A stretch of 64,000 nucleotides of DNA. Source: Rapidithrix thailandica (GTDB lineage Bacteria; Bacteroidota; Bacteroidia; Cytophagales; Flammeovirgaceae). Of the stretch, positions 24,361 through 32,396 are shown one piece after another. The stretch covers positions 248,001 through 312,000 of the forward strand of contig NZ_JBDKWZ010000007.1 in NCBI RefSeq assembly GCF_039710355.1. Direction: 5' to 3'. Every line of letters begins with the position of its first letter. The stretch's first letter is position 1. The position numbers were made by a program, and so were the translations under genes. The notes below the pieces were generated by a model. The model saw nothing but the letters and a program-made list of their open reading frames with translations. It was not told the DNA's origin and searched no databases.

Positions 24361-24858
24361 ATGAGTATTGAAGTTAAAGCGGCAGAAGAAAAAGACCTTC
24401 CGGCAATACTGGAAATCATAAATTATGAAATTCGCCATTCTACGGCCATATATGACTATGAGGAAAGAAGCCCGGAAGCCCAACGAGAGTGGTTACAACA
24501 AAAACAGCAGGAGCATATGCCTGTGCTTGTGGCAGTATTAGAAGGACAGGTATTGGGATTCGGGACGTATGGAACCTTCCGTCCAAAAGTTGGGTACCGG
24601 TTTTGTGTGGAACACTCTGTGTATGTTTCTGAAAACGCAAGAGGCAAGGGAGCCGGATCGGTCCTGATGGAAGCCCTTATCCAATCAGCCAAACAACAAG
24701 GCTTACACTCTATGATTGCCGGAATTGATGCTGCAAACCAAAGCAGTTATGATTTCCATATAAAGTTTGGCTTTGAAGAAGTGGGCAGGTTAAAAGAAGT
24801 GGGCTATAAATTTGATCAGTGGCTGGATTTGGTATTCATGCAGCTTTTATTAAAATGA
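24361..24858 (+). CDS. GNAT-family N-acetyltransferase, phosphinothricin/methionine-sulfoximine type
   Basis: A 165-residue protein from the ATG at 24361; an in-frame ATG 27 bp upstream adds only a non-conserved leader. Typical of the Pat/Bar/MddA subgroup: YEIRHSTAIYDYEERSPEAQ near the N-terminus, FGTYGTFRPKVGYRFCVEHS in the core, the CoA loop VSENARGKGAGSVLMEALIQ, and NQSSYDFHIKFGFEEVGRLK at the end. Such enzymes acetylate phosphinothricin-like or methionine-sulfoximine-like amino acids. The substrate here is not known. Confidence 0.85.
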   Translation: MSIEVKAAEEKDLPAILEIINYEIRHSTAIYDYEERSPEAQREWLQQKQQEHMPVLVAVLEGQVLGFGTYGTFRPKVGYRFCVEHSVYVSENARGKGAGSVLMEALIQSAKQQGLHSMIAGIDAANQSSYDFHIKFGFEEVGRLKEVGYKFDQWLDLVFMQLLLK

Positions 24859-24865
24859 AAGAACT

Positions 24866-25040
24866 ATGCCTATCGAAATTTATGATTTACAAAATGGCTT
24901 TGCTACTTTTCTCAAGAAAACTACGCCACCATAAACCATTCACCTCATGCTATTGAAATTGCGATCAGCATCCGGAATACCTTTGCCATAGAAACCCCAT
25001 TACAAAAAGAAAGATGTAAGGCTTGAGAAATCCGTAGCAA
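24866..25040 (+). pseudogene. Degenerate coding remnant
   Basis: Starts like a gene (MPIEIYDLQNGFATFLKK) and hits a stop after 23 codons. A second frame continues protein-like (HAIEIAISIRNTFAIETPL) to another stop near 25025. No family recognised. Lies between the GNAT gene and an esterase remnant, in a stretch that looks decayed overall. Confidence 0.35.
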
Positions 25041-25089
25041 TGGTTTGCTTTCAATTGTATGCAGGAAAAAAAAACATAAATTCCGGTGA

Positions 25090-25322
25090 ATTCACCCCAC
25101 TCAAGGGAGTATTAGTCCCATATCTGCCTCTAGCTATTTTTGTAGGTACTCATGAAATCCTTTATCCCGACATTGTCGATTTTCACGACAAATTAAAAGC
25201 AAACCACCTTAAAGGTATACATTGGCAACAAAATGCAACATATCTATCCTATTATGCCAATACCCGAGAGCAAACAGGCCGTTGAAAAAGTGATAGAGAT
25301 TATCAATTCGGATCTCCGGTCC
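25090..25322 (+). pseudogene. Alpha/beta-hydrolase (esterase/lipase) remnant with frameshift
   Basis: The first frame reads LPLAIFVGTHEILYPDIVDF, matching the strand-7 region of acetylesterase/lipase proteins (alpha/beta-hydrolase fold-3), where the catalytic Asp follows GTxEILYPD. A +1 shift near 25220-25245 then gives MQHIYPIMPIPESKQAVEKV, matching the conserved C-terminal H-x-Y-P...PIPEA block with the catalytic His. The N-terminal two-thirds, including the GxSxG serine, is absent. A decayed fragment of one gene. Confidence 0.65.
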
Positions 25323-25337
25323 CCAATTAAAAAACGA

Positions 25338-26048
25338 TTATTTTTCGAACTTCCCATTCCGGTATTTCCAGACAATCCGTTCTTCTTTGTCTTCGGTTTT
25401 GCCAGGTCCGTCATAATAACTGATCAAAACGGTTTCAACCAGTTCACTCACACCGTCATTATCTTCGTCAGAAAAACTTACTTCATGCACTTTACTCACC
25501 GTATCTCCTTTCTTCAGTTGCATATCATCCATCACTCCGGAGTTGTCAAAGGAATGATTTTCATAAATCATGTTCGCCTTTTTTCCGGAAAATGACATAA
25601 TACTGTACTCAAAGGTACATTTTCCATCTTTACACCGGTTGGCCTTACAGATCACCTCCGATTTTCCATCATTGTTAATGTCTTTTACTTCAGCGATGGC
25701 ATACCATTGCTTATACCAGACCAGTTTTCCATTCGCATTGTACTTTAATAAAAGGTAGATCGGCATTCCATCATAAAAGCCAAAAGGGAAGTCGCCACCC
25801 GGAGCACATACCGCCAAGTACTCTGTTTTTCTTTTGTTAGAAAAATGCCCTTCATAGATGTTGATTTCATCTTGAATTACTTCCAACGCCTCAGGTGTTG
25901 GAAGCAACTCCGTATCGTACTCTTTGGAAGCAAGCATATCGGCCACCTGCTTTTTTATCGCTTCTTTGGAAGGTTGAGCTATGCTGTAAAGGCTGTTCAT
26001 TATACAAAAAACAAACAACGCTAGGGTTATGTGTGGGAAAATTTTCAT
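25338..26048 (-). CDS. Secreted hypothetical protein with FG-GAP/VCBS-like Asp loops
   Basis: A 236-residue protein with a signal peptide (ITLALFVFCIMNSLYSIAQ). The mature part has two calcium-loop-like motifs, DINNDGKSEVICKA and DEDNDGVSELVETV, of the kind found in FG-GAP/VCBS repeats, with a CKANRCKDGKC cysteine cluster between. No catalytic motif is visible. Probably an extracytoplasmic binding or structural protein. Converges with the esterase remnant. Confidence 0.65.
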   Translation of the reverse strand: MKIFPHITLALFVFCIMNSLYSIAQPSKEAIKKQVADMLASKEYDTELLPTPEALEVIQDEINIYEGHFSNKRKTEYLAVCAPGGDFPFGFYDGMPIYLLLKYNANGKLVWYKQWYAIAEVKDINNDGKSEVICKANRCKDGKCTFEYSIMSFSGKKANMIYENHSFDNSGVMDDMQLKKGDTVSKVHEVSFSDEDNDGVSELVETVLISYYDGPGKTEDKEERIVWKYRNGKFEK

Positions 26049-26236
26049 AGTTTAAAAAGTTTATTTGCCCGAAAATAATCATTCAACAGAAGTTAACAAA
26101 GCATATGCAAGCAGCATGTAATCTTCTTCTCAAAATCGTAAAAAATCACTGATGATGAAACACTTACCGTCAAGGATCACTTTCTCTACAAAACCTTTCC
26201 AGGGGGCTAAAAAAGTACTTATGTATCAATCACAAA

Positions 26237-26270
26237 GCCGTAGTCTTTTACAAGATTGAAAGACTACGGC
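26237..26270. terminator. Hairpin after the leftward GNAT gene
   Basis: GCCGTAGTCTTT / AAAGACTACGGC form a 12-bp stem with a 10-nt loop just beyond the stop at 26280. T-runs are short on both sides, so strength is uncertain. Confidence 0.6.
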
Positions 26271-26279
26271 AAATATGAT

Positions 26280-26684
26280 TTATAAAGTACGTTCGGCTAT
26301 TCTGTATCGAATTCCGCCTTTTTCAAAAGTTTGCTCAGTGGGGGTTAAAGCAAATTTCTTATAAAAGGACAGTTTATCTTCCCGGGCATTGCACCACAAG
26401 GTTTTCACACCCAATGCCTGTACTTGATCAATCACATGATTTAACAATACGGATCCATAGCCTTTGCCCTGTTCTTCGACCAAGGTGGCAAACTTCCGGA
26501 ACTGTGCCGCCTCTCCTTTCACAAATAGTGAGACAACAGAAGTTAATTTTTCGTCTTTAAACAAGCCAAAGTGCAAGCCTTGATCATCTTCTTTCAGTTT
26601 TACATACTCCAAGTCACGATCAGGCCACATGACGGTTTTCCGCAACGCCCAGGTTTCTTCCGCTTTAATAGTTTTAATTTGCAT
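26280..26684 (-). CDS. GNAT-family N-acetyltransferase
   Basis: A 134-residue compact acetyltransferase: IKAEETWALRKTVMWPDRDL at the start, then FGLFKDEKLTSVVSLFVKG, the CoA-binding loop LVEEQGKGYGSVLLNHVIDQ, and CNAREDKLSFYKKFAL at the end. ElaA-like short GNATs look similar. Substrate unknown. Stands alone, flanked by spacers. Confidence 0.85.
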   Translation of the reverse strand: MQIKTIKAEETWALRKTVMWPDRDLEYVKLKEDDQGLHFGLFKDEKLTSVVSLFVKGEAAQFRKFATLVEEQGKGYGSVLLNHVIDQVQALGVKTLWCNAREDKLSFYKKFALTPTEQTFEKGGIRYRIAERTL

Positions 26685-26779
26685 CGCTCTAGGTATTTTT
26701 CTTTCAAAGGTATAGCCCCCAGGCTAAAACAAGTCTGTATGAAAGATAAAAACTCCCTGTTCTTTCGGTAAGTACCTAC

Positions 26780-27559
26780 TTACAAAGTAATCAGTTTGGC
26801 CTTGTCAGGTCTTGAGAAAAAACCGGGTTCCGGTTGTACAAACTCTATATTAGAGAGCCTTGCTTCCCCCAGTTGTTTGGTAAACCCCAAATCTTTGTTC
26901 CACTCCCAAAAATTCCAGGTAGTGGCCATGGGTACCCCTTCCACTTCTTGATAATCGTGGTACGAAATGGCATGTGGTTTTTCGTTGGCTTCTTCGAATG
27001 TTTTACCAAATGTGACAATGTATACGGCAGCATACAAACGATGATTATCCAGGTCCTGATGGATCAGGTACCAGTCGTCCGGGGCATCTCCCGTCCCCTT
27101 CTCAAAAGTCAACTTTCCAACTTTACAAGTTCGTTCGTTAACGGTTGCATTTTCTTGCATTTGCCACTGGGTTCCCGGATCGCTCAGTTTAAACGGCATA
27201 GCAAAAAAATAAGGCCAGGTAAATATATCAAAACGGGCCATGGGATGCTCCACCGAGTCAGGAGTCTGGTATACCAATTTTCCATCGTATACGAGGCAAA
27301 GGCCATCTTCACGGTCAATACGGATTCTAGAGGAATTGGTCGCTACTGTCACTTTGCCGACCATCACCTGATTGCCACCAAAAGTCAGATCAAAATCGAA
27401 GGCAATGGCCTCTTTTGCCATAAAATCTTTTTTGTGATGGACCTTCTCTATACTGTTTACAAAACTTGCTTCATCACTGAGAGTTGTTGATTCCTTTTGA
27501 TTTTTGGAAGTACAAGCCCAACAAACCGCCAGCCCTACAAGTAACATTAAACTTTTCAT
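26780..27559 (-). CDS. Lipoprotein of unknown function
   Basis: A 259-residue lipoprotein when started at the ATG at 27559; the sequence upstream in frame reads as leader, not protein. The signal peptide MKSLMLLVGLAVCWAC provides the lipobox cysteine. The mature protein is beta-rich with strands such as FDFDLTFGGNQVMVGKVTVA and RIRIDREDGLCLVYDGKLVY, then EGVPMATTWNFWEWNKDLGF, resembling DUF6503/LolA-like single-domain proteins that bind lipids in the envelope. The fold call is tentative. Confidence 0.65.
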   Translation of the reverse strand: MKSLMLLVGLAVCWACTSKNQKESTTLSDEASFVNSIEKVHHKKDFMAKEAIAFDFDLTFGGNQVMVGKVTVATNSSRIRIDREDGLCLVYDGKLVYQTPDSVEHPMARFDIFTWPYFFAMPFKLSDPGTQWQMQENATVNERTCKVGKLTFEKGTGDAPDDWYLIHQDLDNHRLYAAVYIVTFGKTFEEANEKPHAISYHDYQEVEGVPMATTWNFWEWNKDLGFTKQLGEARLSNIEFVQPEPGFFSRPDKAKLITL

Positions 27560-27817
27560 ACCTATTCCATTTATAAAGTAAGAGATTCTGTTTTCCCATC
27601 TATAAAAAATTAACCTAAAAGAGCTTGGTTTCAGTTTCAAATGGTTACAACAACCTCTTGACAAAGAACGCTTAACAGGTATTTCTTTAGCAACTAATCT
27701 CCTATATTTATACCATTAACCCGGTTCCGGGTACGAAACCATTTATTCAATATATGTTTAACTTATGTAGCATAATTCTTTCTCTAAAAAGATTTATACT
27801 TCAAATACATTTTTAAT

Positions 27818-28171
27818 ATGAAAATTCTCCAACGCTCCCATCCAGTATTGGCCTCTTTAGACATTGCTAAAACTGTGGGTTTTTATGAAGAAAAACTTGG
27901 CTTCCATTCGATCTGGATGGATGAAAACTATGGCATTGTGGAACGAGATGAGATTGCCATTCATTTTTGGAAATGTGCGGATAAATTATTTCCGGAAAAC
28001 ACAAGTTGCTATGTGGAAGTCACCGATATTGATGTCCTCTATCAAGAGATGTTAGCAGTAAAGGTAGTACACCCTAATGGACCACTCAAAAAACAAGCTT
28101 GGGGAATGAGAGAATTTGCCATCCTTGATTTGGATGGAAATCTGATCAAATTTGGTGAGAAGATTCAATAA
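27818..28171 (+). CDS. VOC (glyoxalase/bleomycin-resistance) family protein
   Basis: A 117-residue vicinal-oxygen-chelate protein: SHPVLASLDIAKTVGFYEEK and LGFHSIWMDENYGIVERDEI in the first module, and MREFAILDLDGNLIKFGEKI in the second, with the expected metal-ligand-type His and Glu positions. Bleomycin-resistance-like members sequester drugs and others are lyases or dioxygenases; this one is unassigned. Followed by a bidirectional terminator shared with the GH97 gene. Confidence 0.85.
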   Translation: MKILQRSHPVLASLDIAKTVGFYEEKLGFHSIWMDENYGIVERDEIAIHFWKCADKLFPENTSCYVEVTDIDVLYQEMLAVKVVHPNGPLKKQAWGMREFAILDLDGNLIKFGEKIQ

Positions 28172-28176
28172 GAACG

Positions 28177-28223
28177 AAACACAAAAAAACGGCCTCTAAG
28201 CAGAGACCGTTTTTTTGTGTTTA
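28177..28223. terminator. Bidirectional terminator between VOC gene and GH97 gene
   Basis: A 16-bp stem AAACACAAAAAAACGG / CCGTTTTTTTGTGTTT with a 14-nt loop and A/T tracts on both sides. It closes the rightward VOC gene and the leftward alpha-glucan operon. Confidence 0.9.
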
Positions 28224-28254
28224 TCGACAATTAACCGAATAGGCCTTTTTATAA

Positions 28255-30270
28255 TTACATCGGAACAATACTGATAGCTACCCCACCACTGGCTGCCAGT
28301 TTAAGCGGCAATTCCGATCCGGAAGTCACTTCCATTTCTTCGATCTTATACGCTGTAGGGTTATCCAGGTAGTGTGCGTCTTCTCCATCGGCATAGAGGG
28401 TTGCTTTGTATTTTTTGCCGGATTCCAGGAAGTCCAGCTTTATATTCATATTTCTCGGATTTTCATTCGTTATGGCACCGACAAACCAACGTTCTCCCCC
28501 TCTTTCCTGCCGGGCAATGGCTACGTATTCGCCAATCTCGGCATCCAGCACCTTGGTGGTTTCCCAGTCGGTTGCCACATCCAGGATAAATTGGAATGCC
28601 GGATGACCTTCGTAATTTTCCGGCAAGTCACAGGCCATTTGCATCGGAGCATACAACACCACATACAGAGCCAATTGTTTGGCTAATGTCGTATTGATTT
28701 GGTTGTTCGGTTGGGTGGGAAGTTGGATATCAAAAACACCCGGGGTAAAGTCCATCGGACCGCCCAACAAACGGGTAAAAGGCAAAATAGCCGTATGAGA
28801 AGGGGGGTTCCCTCCATCCCCTGACCAGGCATTGTATTCTTGCCCGCGGGCCCCTTCTGCTGACACCATGTTCGGATAGGTTCTGCGCAAACCGGTTTGT
28901 TTAATCGGTTCGTGGGCGACCACTGCCACCTTATGCTTGGCAGCCATATCCGCTACATTTTTGAAGTGCTCGACCATAAATTGCCCATGATGCCATTCAT
29001 TGTTGTTTAACTTTCCGACCATTTCCACATAACCCGTTTTTACGGCTTTCATACCATGCTTTTCCAAAAAGGCATAAGCCTCTTCCAACTGACTTTCGTA
29101 ATTCAATACATCGGCCCCGGTTTCATGATGCCCGATGATATACACCCCTTTGTCTTTGGCATAACTGCACAGTTCATCAATATTGTAATCCGGATAAGGT
29201 TCCGCAAACCGGAAGTTGCTTCCGTCTTGCATCCAGTCACCATCCCATCCGATGTTCCAACCCTCTACCAACACGCCATCAAAACCGTATTTGGATGCAA
29301 AATCAATGTATTTTTTGGTATTCTTAGTAGTGGCAGCATGCTTCGGACCCGAATTCCATGTGCCGGTATTGATATGCATTTCCCACCAGATACCAATGTA
29401 TTTGCCAGGTTTCACCCAGGAAACCTCTCCGATTTTGTTCGGCTCGTTCAAGTTCAAAATCAGGTAGGAGGTAATCAGATCACCTGGTTTTTCAGCAATT
29501 TGCAACGTTCTCCAGGGTGTTGCGGAGGGTGCTTGCATTTTTGCCTTCACCCCTGTGTTCCAGGGCACCAAGTCGCATGTTAACGTTTGGTTTTTATCTG
29601 ATGCCAAAGTCATGCTGGAATAATTTTGTAAAGCAGCTTCATGAATACTCAGATACAAGCCCTCCGAAGTTTGCATTGTCAAAGGCGTATGCACTGTATC
29701 CAATGCATTGATAGGGTCTTTTTGATACAGATATTCATACCGGTTGCCTTTGTAGGCAGGTGTCCACCAGGCTTGATGATTACCCGTCATTTTAAACTCT
29801 GTCAATTCGTCCGTCACCTGGATTTCCTTTAAATTTTCTTGCTCCGGAAATACATAGCGAAAGCCAGTACCATAATCATAGACTCTGAATACTACATCAA
29901 ACTTACGGTTTTGACCTTCTTTCTCCTGAAAAGACACAGTGAGTTCATTGTATTGATTACGGATTTCCCGCTCCTCTCCCCAGGGTTGTTCCCACGTTTC
30001 GTCCAACGAACGAGTTGTCGAATTGATAACTTCCAGCTTTTTATCAAAAGAAGGGCCACCGGCCAATACAAAGCCCAGAGCGGAAGTATCTACCACTACT
30101 TTATCTTTAAACATTATTTGGTAGGCAGGTTGTCCTTCCTCTTGCAAGAAGACATTCACCTTGACTAAATTTCCCGGTGAGCCCACCTCATAAATGTTCT
30201 TTTTTTCAGGAGTGCTGCAAGCCCCTGTAATGACAACACAAGCTAGTAAGACTGCAAATAGTTTTCTCAT
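28255..30270 (-). CDS. susB: Glycoside hydrolase family 97, SusB-like alpha-glucosidase
   Basis: A 671-residue lipoprotein (lipobox VITGAC) of family GH97. Start NIYEVGSPGNLVKVNVFLQE and the barrel blocks GFDGVLVEGWNIGWDGDW, GMKAVKTGYVEMVGKLNNNE and VAVVAHEPIKQTG are typical. The VKTGY segment lacks the Asp nucleophile of retaining GH97 enzymes, and the AHEP and EGARGQEY glutamates are kept, as in inverting SusB. The reaction would be release of glucose from maltooligosaccharides in the periplasm. Last gene of the leftward alpha-glucan locus, 93 bp after the GH13 gene, ending at a bidirectional terminator. Confidence 0.9.
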   Translation of the reverse strand: MRKLFAVLLACVVITGACSTPEKKNIYEVGSPGNLVKVNVFLQEEGQPAYQIMFKDKVVVDTSALGFVLAGGPSFDKKLEVINSTTRSLDETWEQPWGEEREIRNQYNELTVSFQEKEGQNRKFDVVFRVYDYGTGFRYVFPEQENLKEIQVTDELTEFKMTGNHQAWWTPAYKGNRYEYLYQKDPINALDTVHTPLTMQTSEGLYLSIHEAALQNYSSMTLASDKNQTLTCDLVPWNTGVKAKMQAPSATPWRTLQIAEKPGDLITSYLILNLNEPNKIGEVSWVKPGKYIGIWWEMHINTGTWNSGPKHAATTKNTKKYIDFASKYGFDGVLVEGWNIGWDGDWMQDGSNFRFAEPYPDYNIDELCSYAKDKGVYIIGHHETGADVLNYESQLEEAYAFLEKHGMKAVKTGYVEMVGKLNNNEWHHGQFMVEHFKNVADMAAKHKVAVVAHEPIKQTGLRRTYPNMVSAEGARGQEYNAWSGDGGNPPSHTAILPFTRLLGGPMDFTPGVFDIQLPTQPNNQINTTLAKQLALYVVLYAPMQMACDLPENYEGHPAFQFILDVATDWETTKVLDAEIGEYVAIARQERGGERWFVGAITNENPRNMNIKLDFLESGKKYKATLYADGEDAHYLDNPTAYKIEEMEVTSGSELPLKLAASGGVAISIVPM

Positions 30271-30363
30271 TTCAGTGTAAACTTTTAATTCTAATTCAAC
30301 AACTAATTCCCCTAGAGGTAAACTCTCATTTTTTATTTGAACCTAAGGATCTCTTTCATTTCA

Positions 30364-32250
30364 TCACTTTCTGCTCCCTGTTTCATTACCCTTTTTGGCC
30401 AGTTCCAGAATCATGGCTCTATTCGCCGGAATCCGGATTTGTGTCAGATCCGAAATATGTTTTTCTTCCAATACCTCCCATGCCGATGTATGTCCATCCC
30501 ACACTTCTTTAAAGCGGGACATTTCCAGTGTTTTATTTTCCTCGTTATTGTTGATCAATACCATCACCGTTTTCTGTCCGGTATAGCGGGCATAAACATA
30601 CACATTGTCATAAGGCACAAAATGTTTTAACTTCCCATGGTGAACCGCCTCTTCTTGTTGCCTCCACCGAAGGAGCTTCCGTACGTATTCAAAGATTTCG
30701 TTTTCAGGCTCATTGCGTCCCTTACGGGTAAAAGCATCCCGGGTATCATCCGGCCATCCTCCGGGAAAATCTTCCCGGATCACCCCATGGTCACCTTTGC
30801 CTTTCATCAGTATTTCCGTACCGTAAAATAATTGAGGAACTCCCCTGGTAGTGAGTAGAAAGGTCATGGCAAGTTTAAACTTTTCCGGATCCCCACCGAT
30901 TTCAGAAAAAAAGCGGTCCATATCATGGTTATCCAGAAAGATCTTGTTGTTTTCCGGCTGACTATATAAAAAATCTTTGGACAACACGTCATAGAGAGCC
31001 TTCAAGTCACCGTCTTTGCCGAAGGCTTTCCGGGTAGCAAAACACACCGGAAAATCACTGATCCCCGGCAAGTATGAGTTAAATACCGTTTTATCCCGGG
31101 TTTGCTTACCGGCCCAATAAGCTTCATTGGCTACATTGTCCACCCAGGTCTCTCCAACTATATAGAAATCCGGGTACTCCTGAAGAATGCGTTGTACCCA
31201 TTTAGCCATCATATCTTTTTGATTATAAGGATACGTATCCATCCGGATGCCATCCAAGTTTGCATACTCAATCCACCAAAGACTCATTTGTATAAGATAA
31301 TTGGCCAACAAGTCATTTTCATGGTTCAAATCAGGCATAGAAGGCACAAACCAACCCTTCACCATTTGTTTTTTATCTGTATCCGAAGCATAAGGATCGG
31401 AGAGAGAAGCAATGGCGTGGTTCGTTCCCGTATACTCCGGCCATTGGTTTATCCAATCTTTCATTGGTAAATCCTTCATCCACCAGTGGTCCAGTCCACA
31501 ATGATTGAAAATAATATCCATCACCAATTTCATCCCTTGATCATGCAACTGTTTTGAAAAAGCCACATACTCTTCATTGCTACCATAGCGGGCATCTACT
31601 TTATAATAATCGGTGGTAGAATAACCATGATAGGAGTACTCTTTCATATCGTTTTCCAACACCGGGTTTAACCAAACAGTTGTTACGCCCAAATCTTTCA
31701 TGTAAGCGATTTTGTCTTTCACTCCCTGCAAATCTCCTCCATGCCTACCACCATGAAATTCACGATTGGGCTGTTCTTTTAAACGGGCTATTGCATCGTT
31801 TCCCGGATTGCCATTTGCAAAGCGATCAGGGGTAACCAAGTAAATCACATCACCACCATCCAAACCCGCCTGAGCGTTGACAGTTTTATTTTTTTCTTTT
31901 AACTCATACGTGTAATGCAAAGTAGTGCCTCCTTCCCATTCAAACTCCAAGGGAAATTTCCCCGATTCTGCCTGAGATGAAACTTCAAGATCAATAAATA
32001 GATAGTTCGGGTTTTCTACCTGTTGCACTTTCTTTACGCGTATGCCTTCATGGTTCAATTTGACTGTAGCTTGCGAAATATTTTTTCCATACACTAACAA
32101 TTGTAGTTGTGTATTGTGCATTCCGGTAAACCAAAAAGGGGGTTCCACCCGCTCCAAAGCCTGATCTTGAGCGTTAGTAGTAAGACTAATGGCTTGCAGC
32201 AAAATGGCTACAAGTGTCCATTTAAAATATCGTTTTTTTAATAGGCTCAT
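30364..32250 (-). CDS. susA: GH13 neopullulanase/cyclomaltodextrinase-like amylase (SusA-like)
   Basis: A 628-residue exported enzyme: signal peptide MSLLKKRYFKWTLVAILLQA. Residues 35-125 are a beta-sandwich N-domain of the cyclomaltodextrinase type (WFTGMHNTQLQLLVYGKNIS). The GH13 barrel follows with VIYLVTPDRFANGNPGND, MDIIFNHCG, the nucleophile region DGIRMDTYPYN (about 337), acid/base IVGETW (about 365) and DNHDMDRF (about 440), then a C-terminal beta domain. This matches B. thetaiotaomicron SusA, a periplasmic neopullulanase. It cuts imported maltodextrins for the GH97 partner encoded next. Locus order supports the call. Confidence 0.92.
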   Translation of the reverse strand: MSLLKKRYFKWTLVAILLQAISLTTNAQDQALERVEPPFWFTGMHNTQLQLLVYGKNISQATVKLNHEGIRVKKVQQVENPNYLFIDLEVSSQAESGKFPLEFEWEGGTTLHYTYELKEKNKTVNAQAGLDGGDVIYLVTPDRFANGNPGNDAIARLKEQPNREFHGGRHGGDLQGVKDKIAYMKDLGVTTVWLNPVLENDMKEYSYHGYSTTDYYKVDARYGSNEEYVAFSKQLHDQGMKLVMDIIFNHCGLDHWWMKDLPMKDWINQWPEYTGTNHAIASLSDPYASDTDKKQMVKGWFVPSMPDLNHENDLLANYLIQMSLWWIEYANLDGIRMDTYPYNQKDMMAKWVQRILQEYPDFYIVGETWVDNVANEAYWAGKQTRDKTVFNSYLPGISDFPVCFATRKAFGKDGDLKALYDVLSKDFLYSQPENNKIFLDNHDMDRFFSEIGGDPEKFKLAMTFLLTTRGVPQLFYGTEILMKGKGDHGVIREDFPGGWPDDTRDAFTRKGRNEPENEIFEYVRKLLRWRQQEEAVHHGKLKHFVPYDNVYVYARYTGQKTVMVLINNNEENKTLEMSRFKEVWDGHTSAWEVLEEKHISDLTQIRIPANRAMILELAKKGNETGSRK

Positions 32251-32396
32251 GGCGAACGTTTTTTAGGGTATTAAATTCAAATGTTAAGGGGGCGTTTGCT
32301 TATGTGGGGCAATCCACCCGTCCGGTCAGGCTTGCTCCCTGTTAAGGAGGGGAAGTTGTTTTATTGCCTTTCTCCCAATTTCACTGCTTAACCTAT

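Noticed and set aside
21824..28171. Integron-like cassette array (several small genes with GNAT and VOC products)
   Set aside because: Genes lie in both orientations, spacing is uneven, and no repeated attC-like element or integron integrase is visible.
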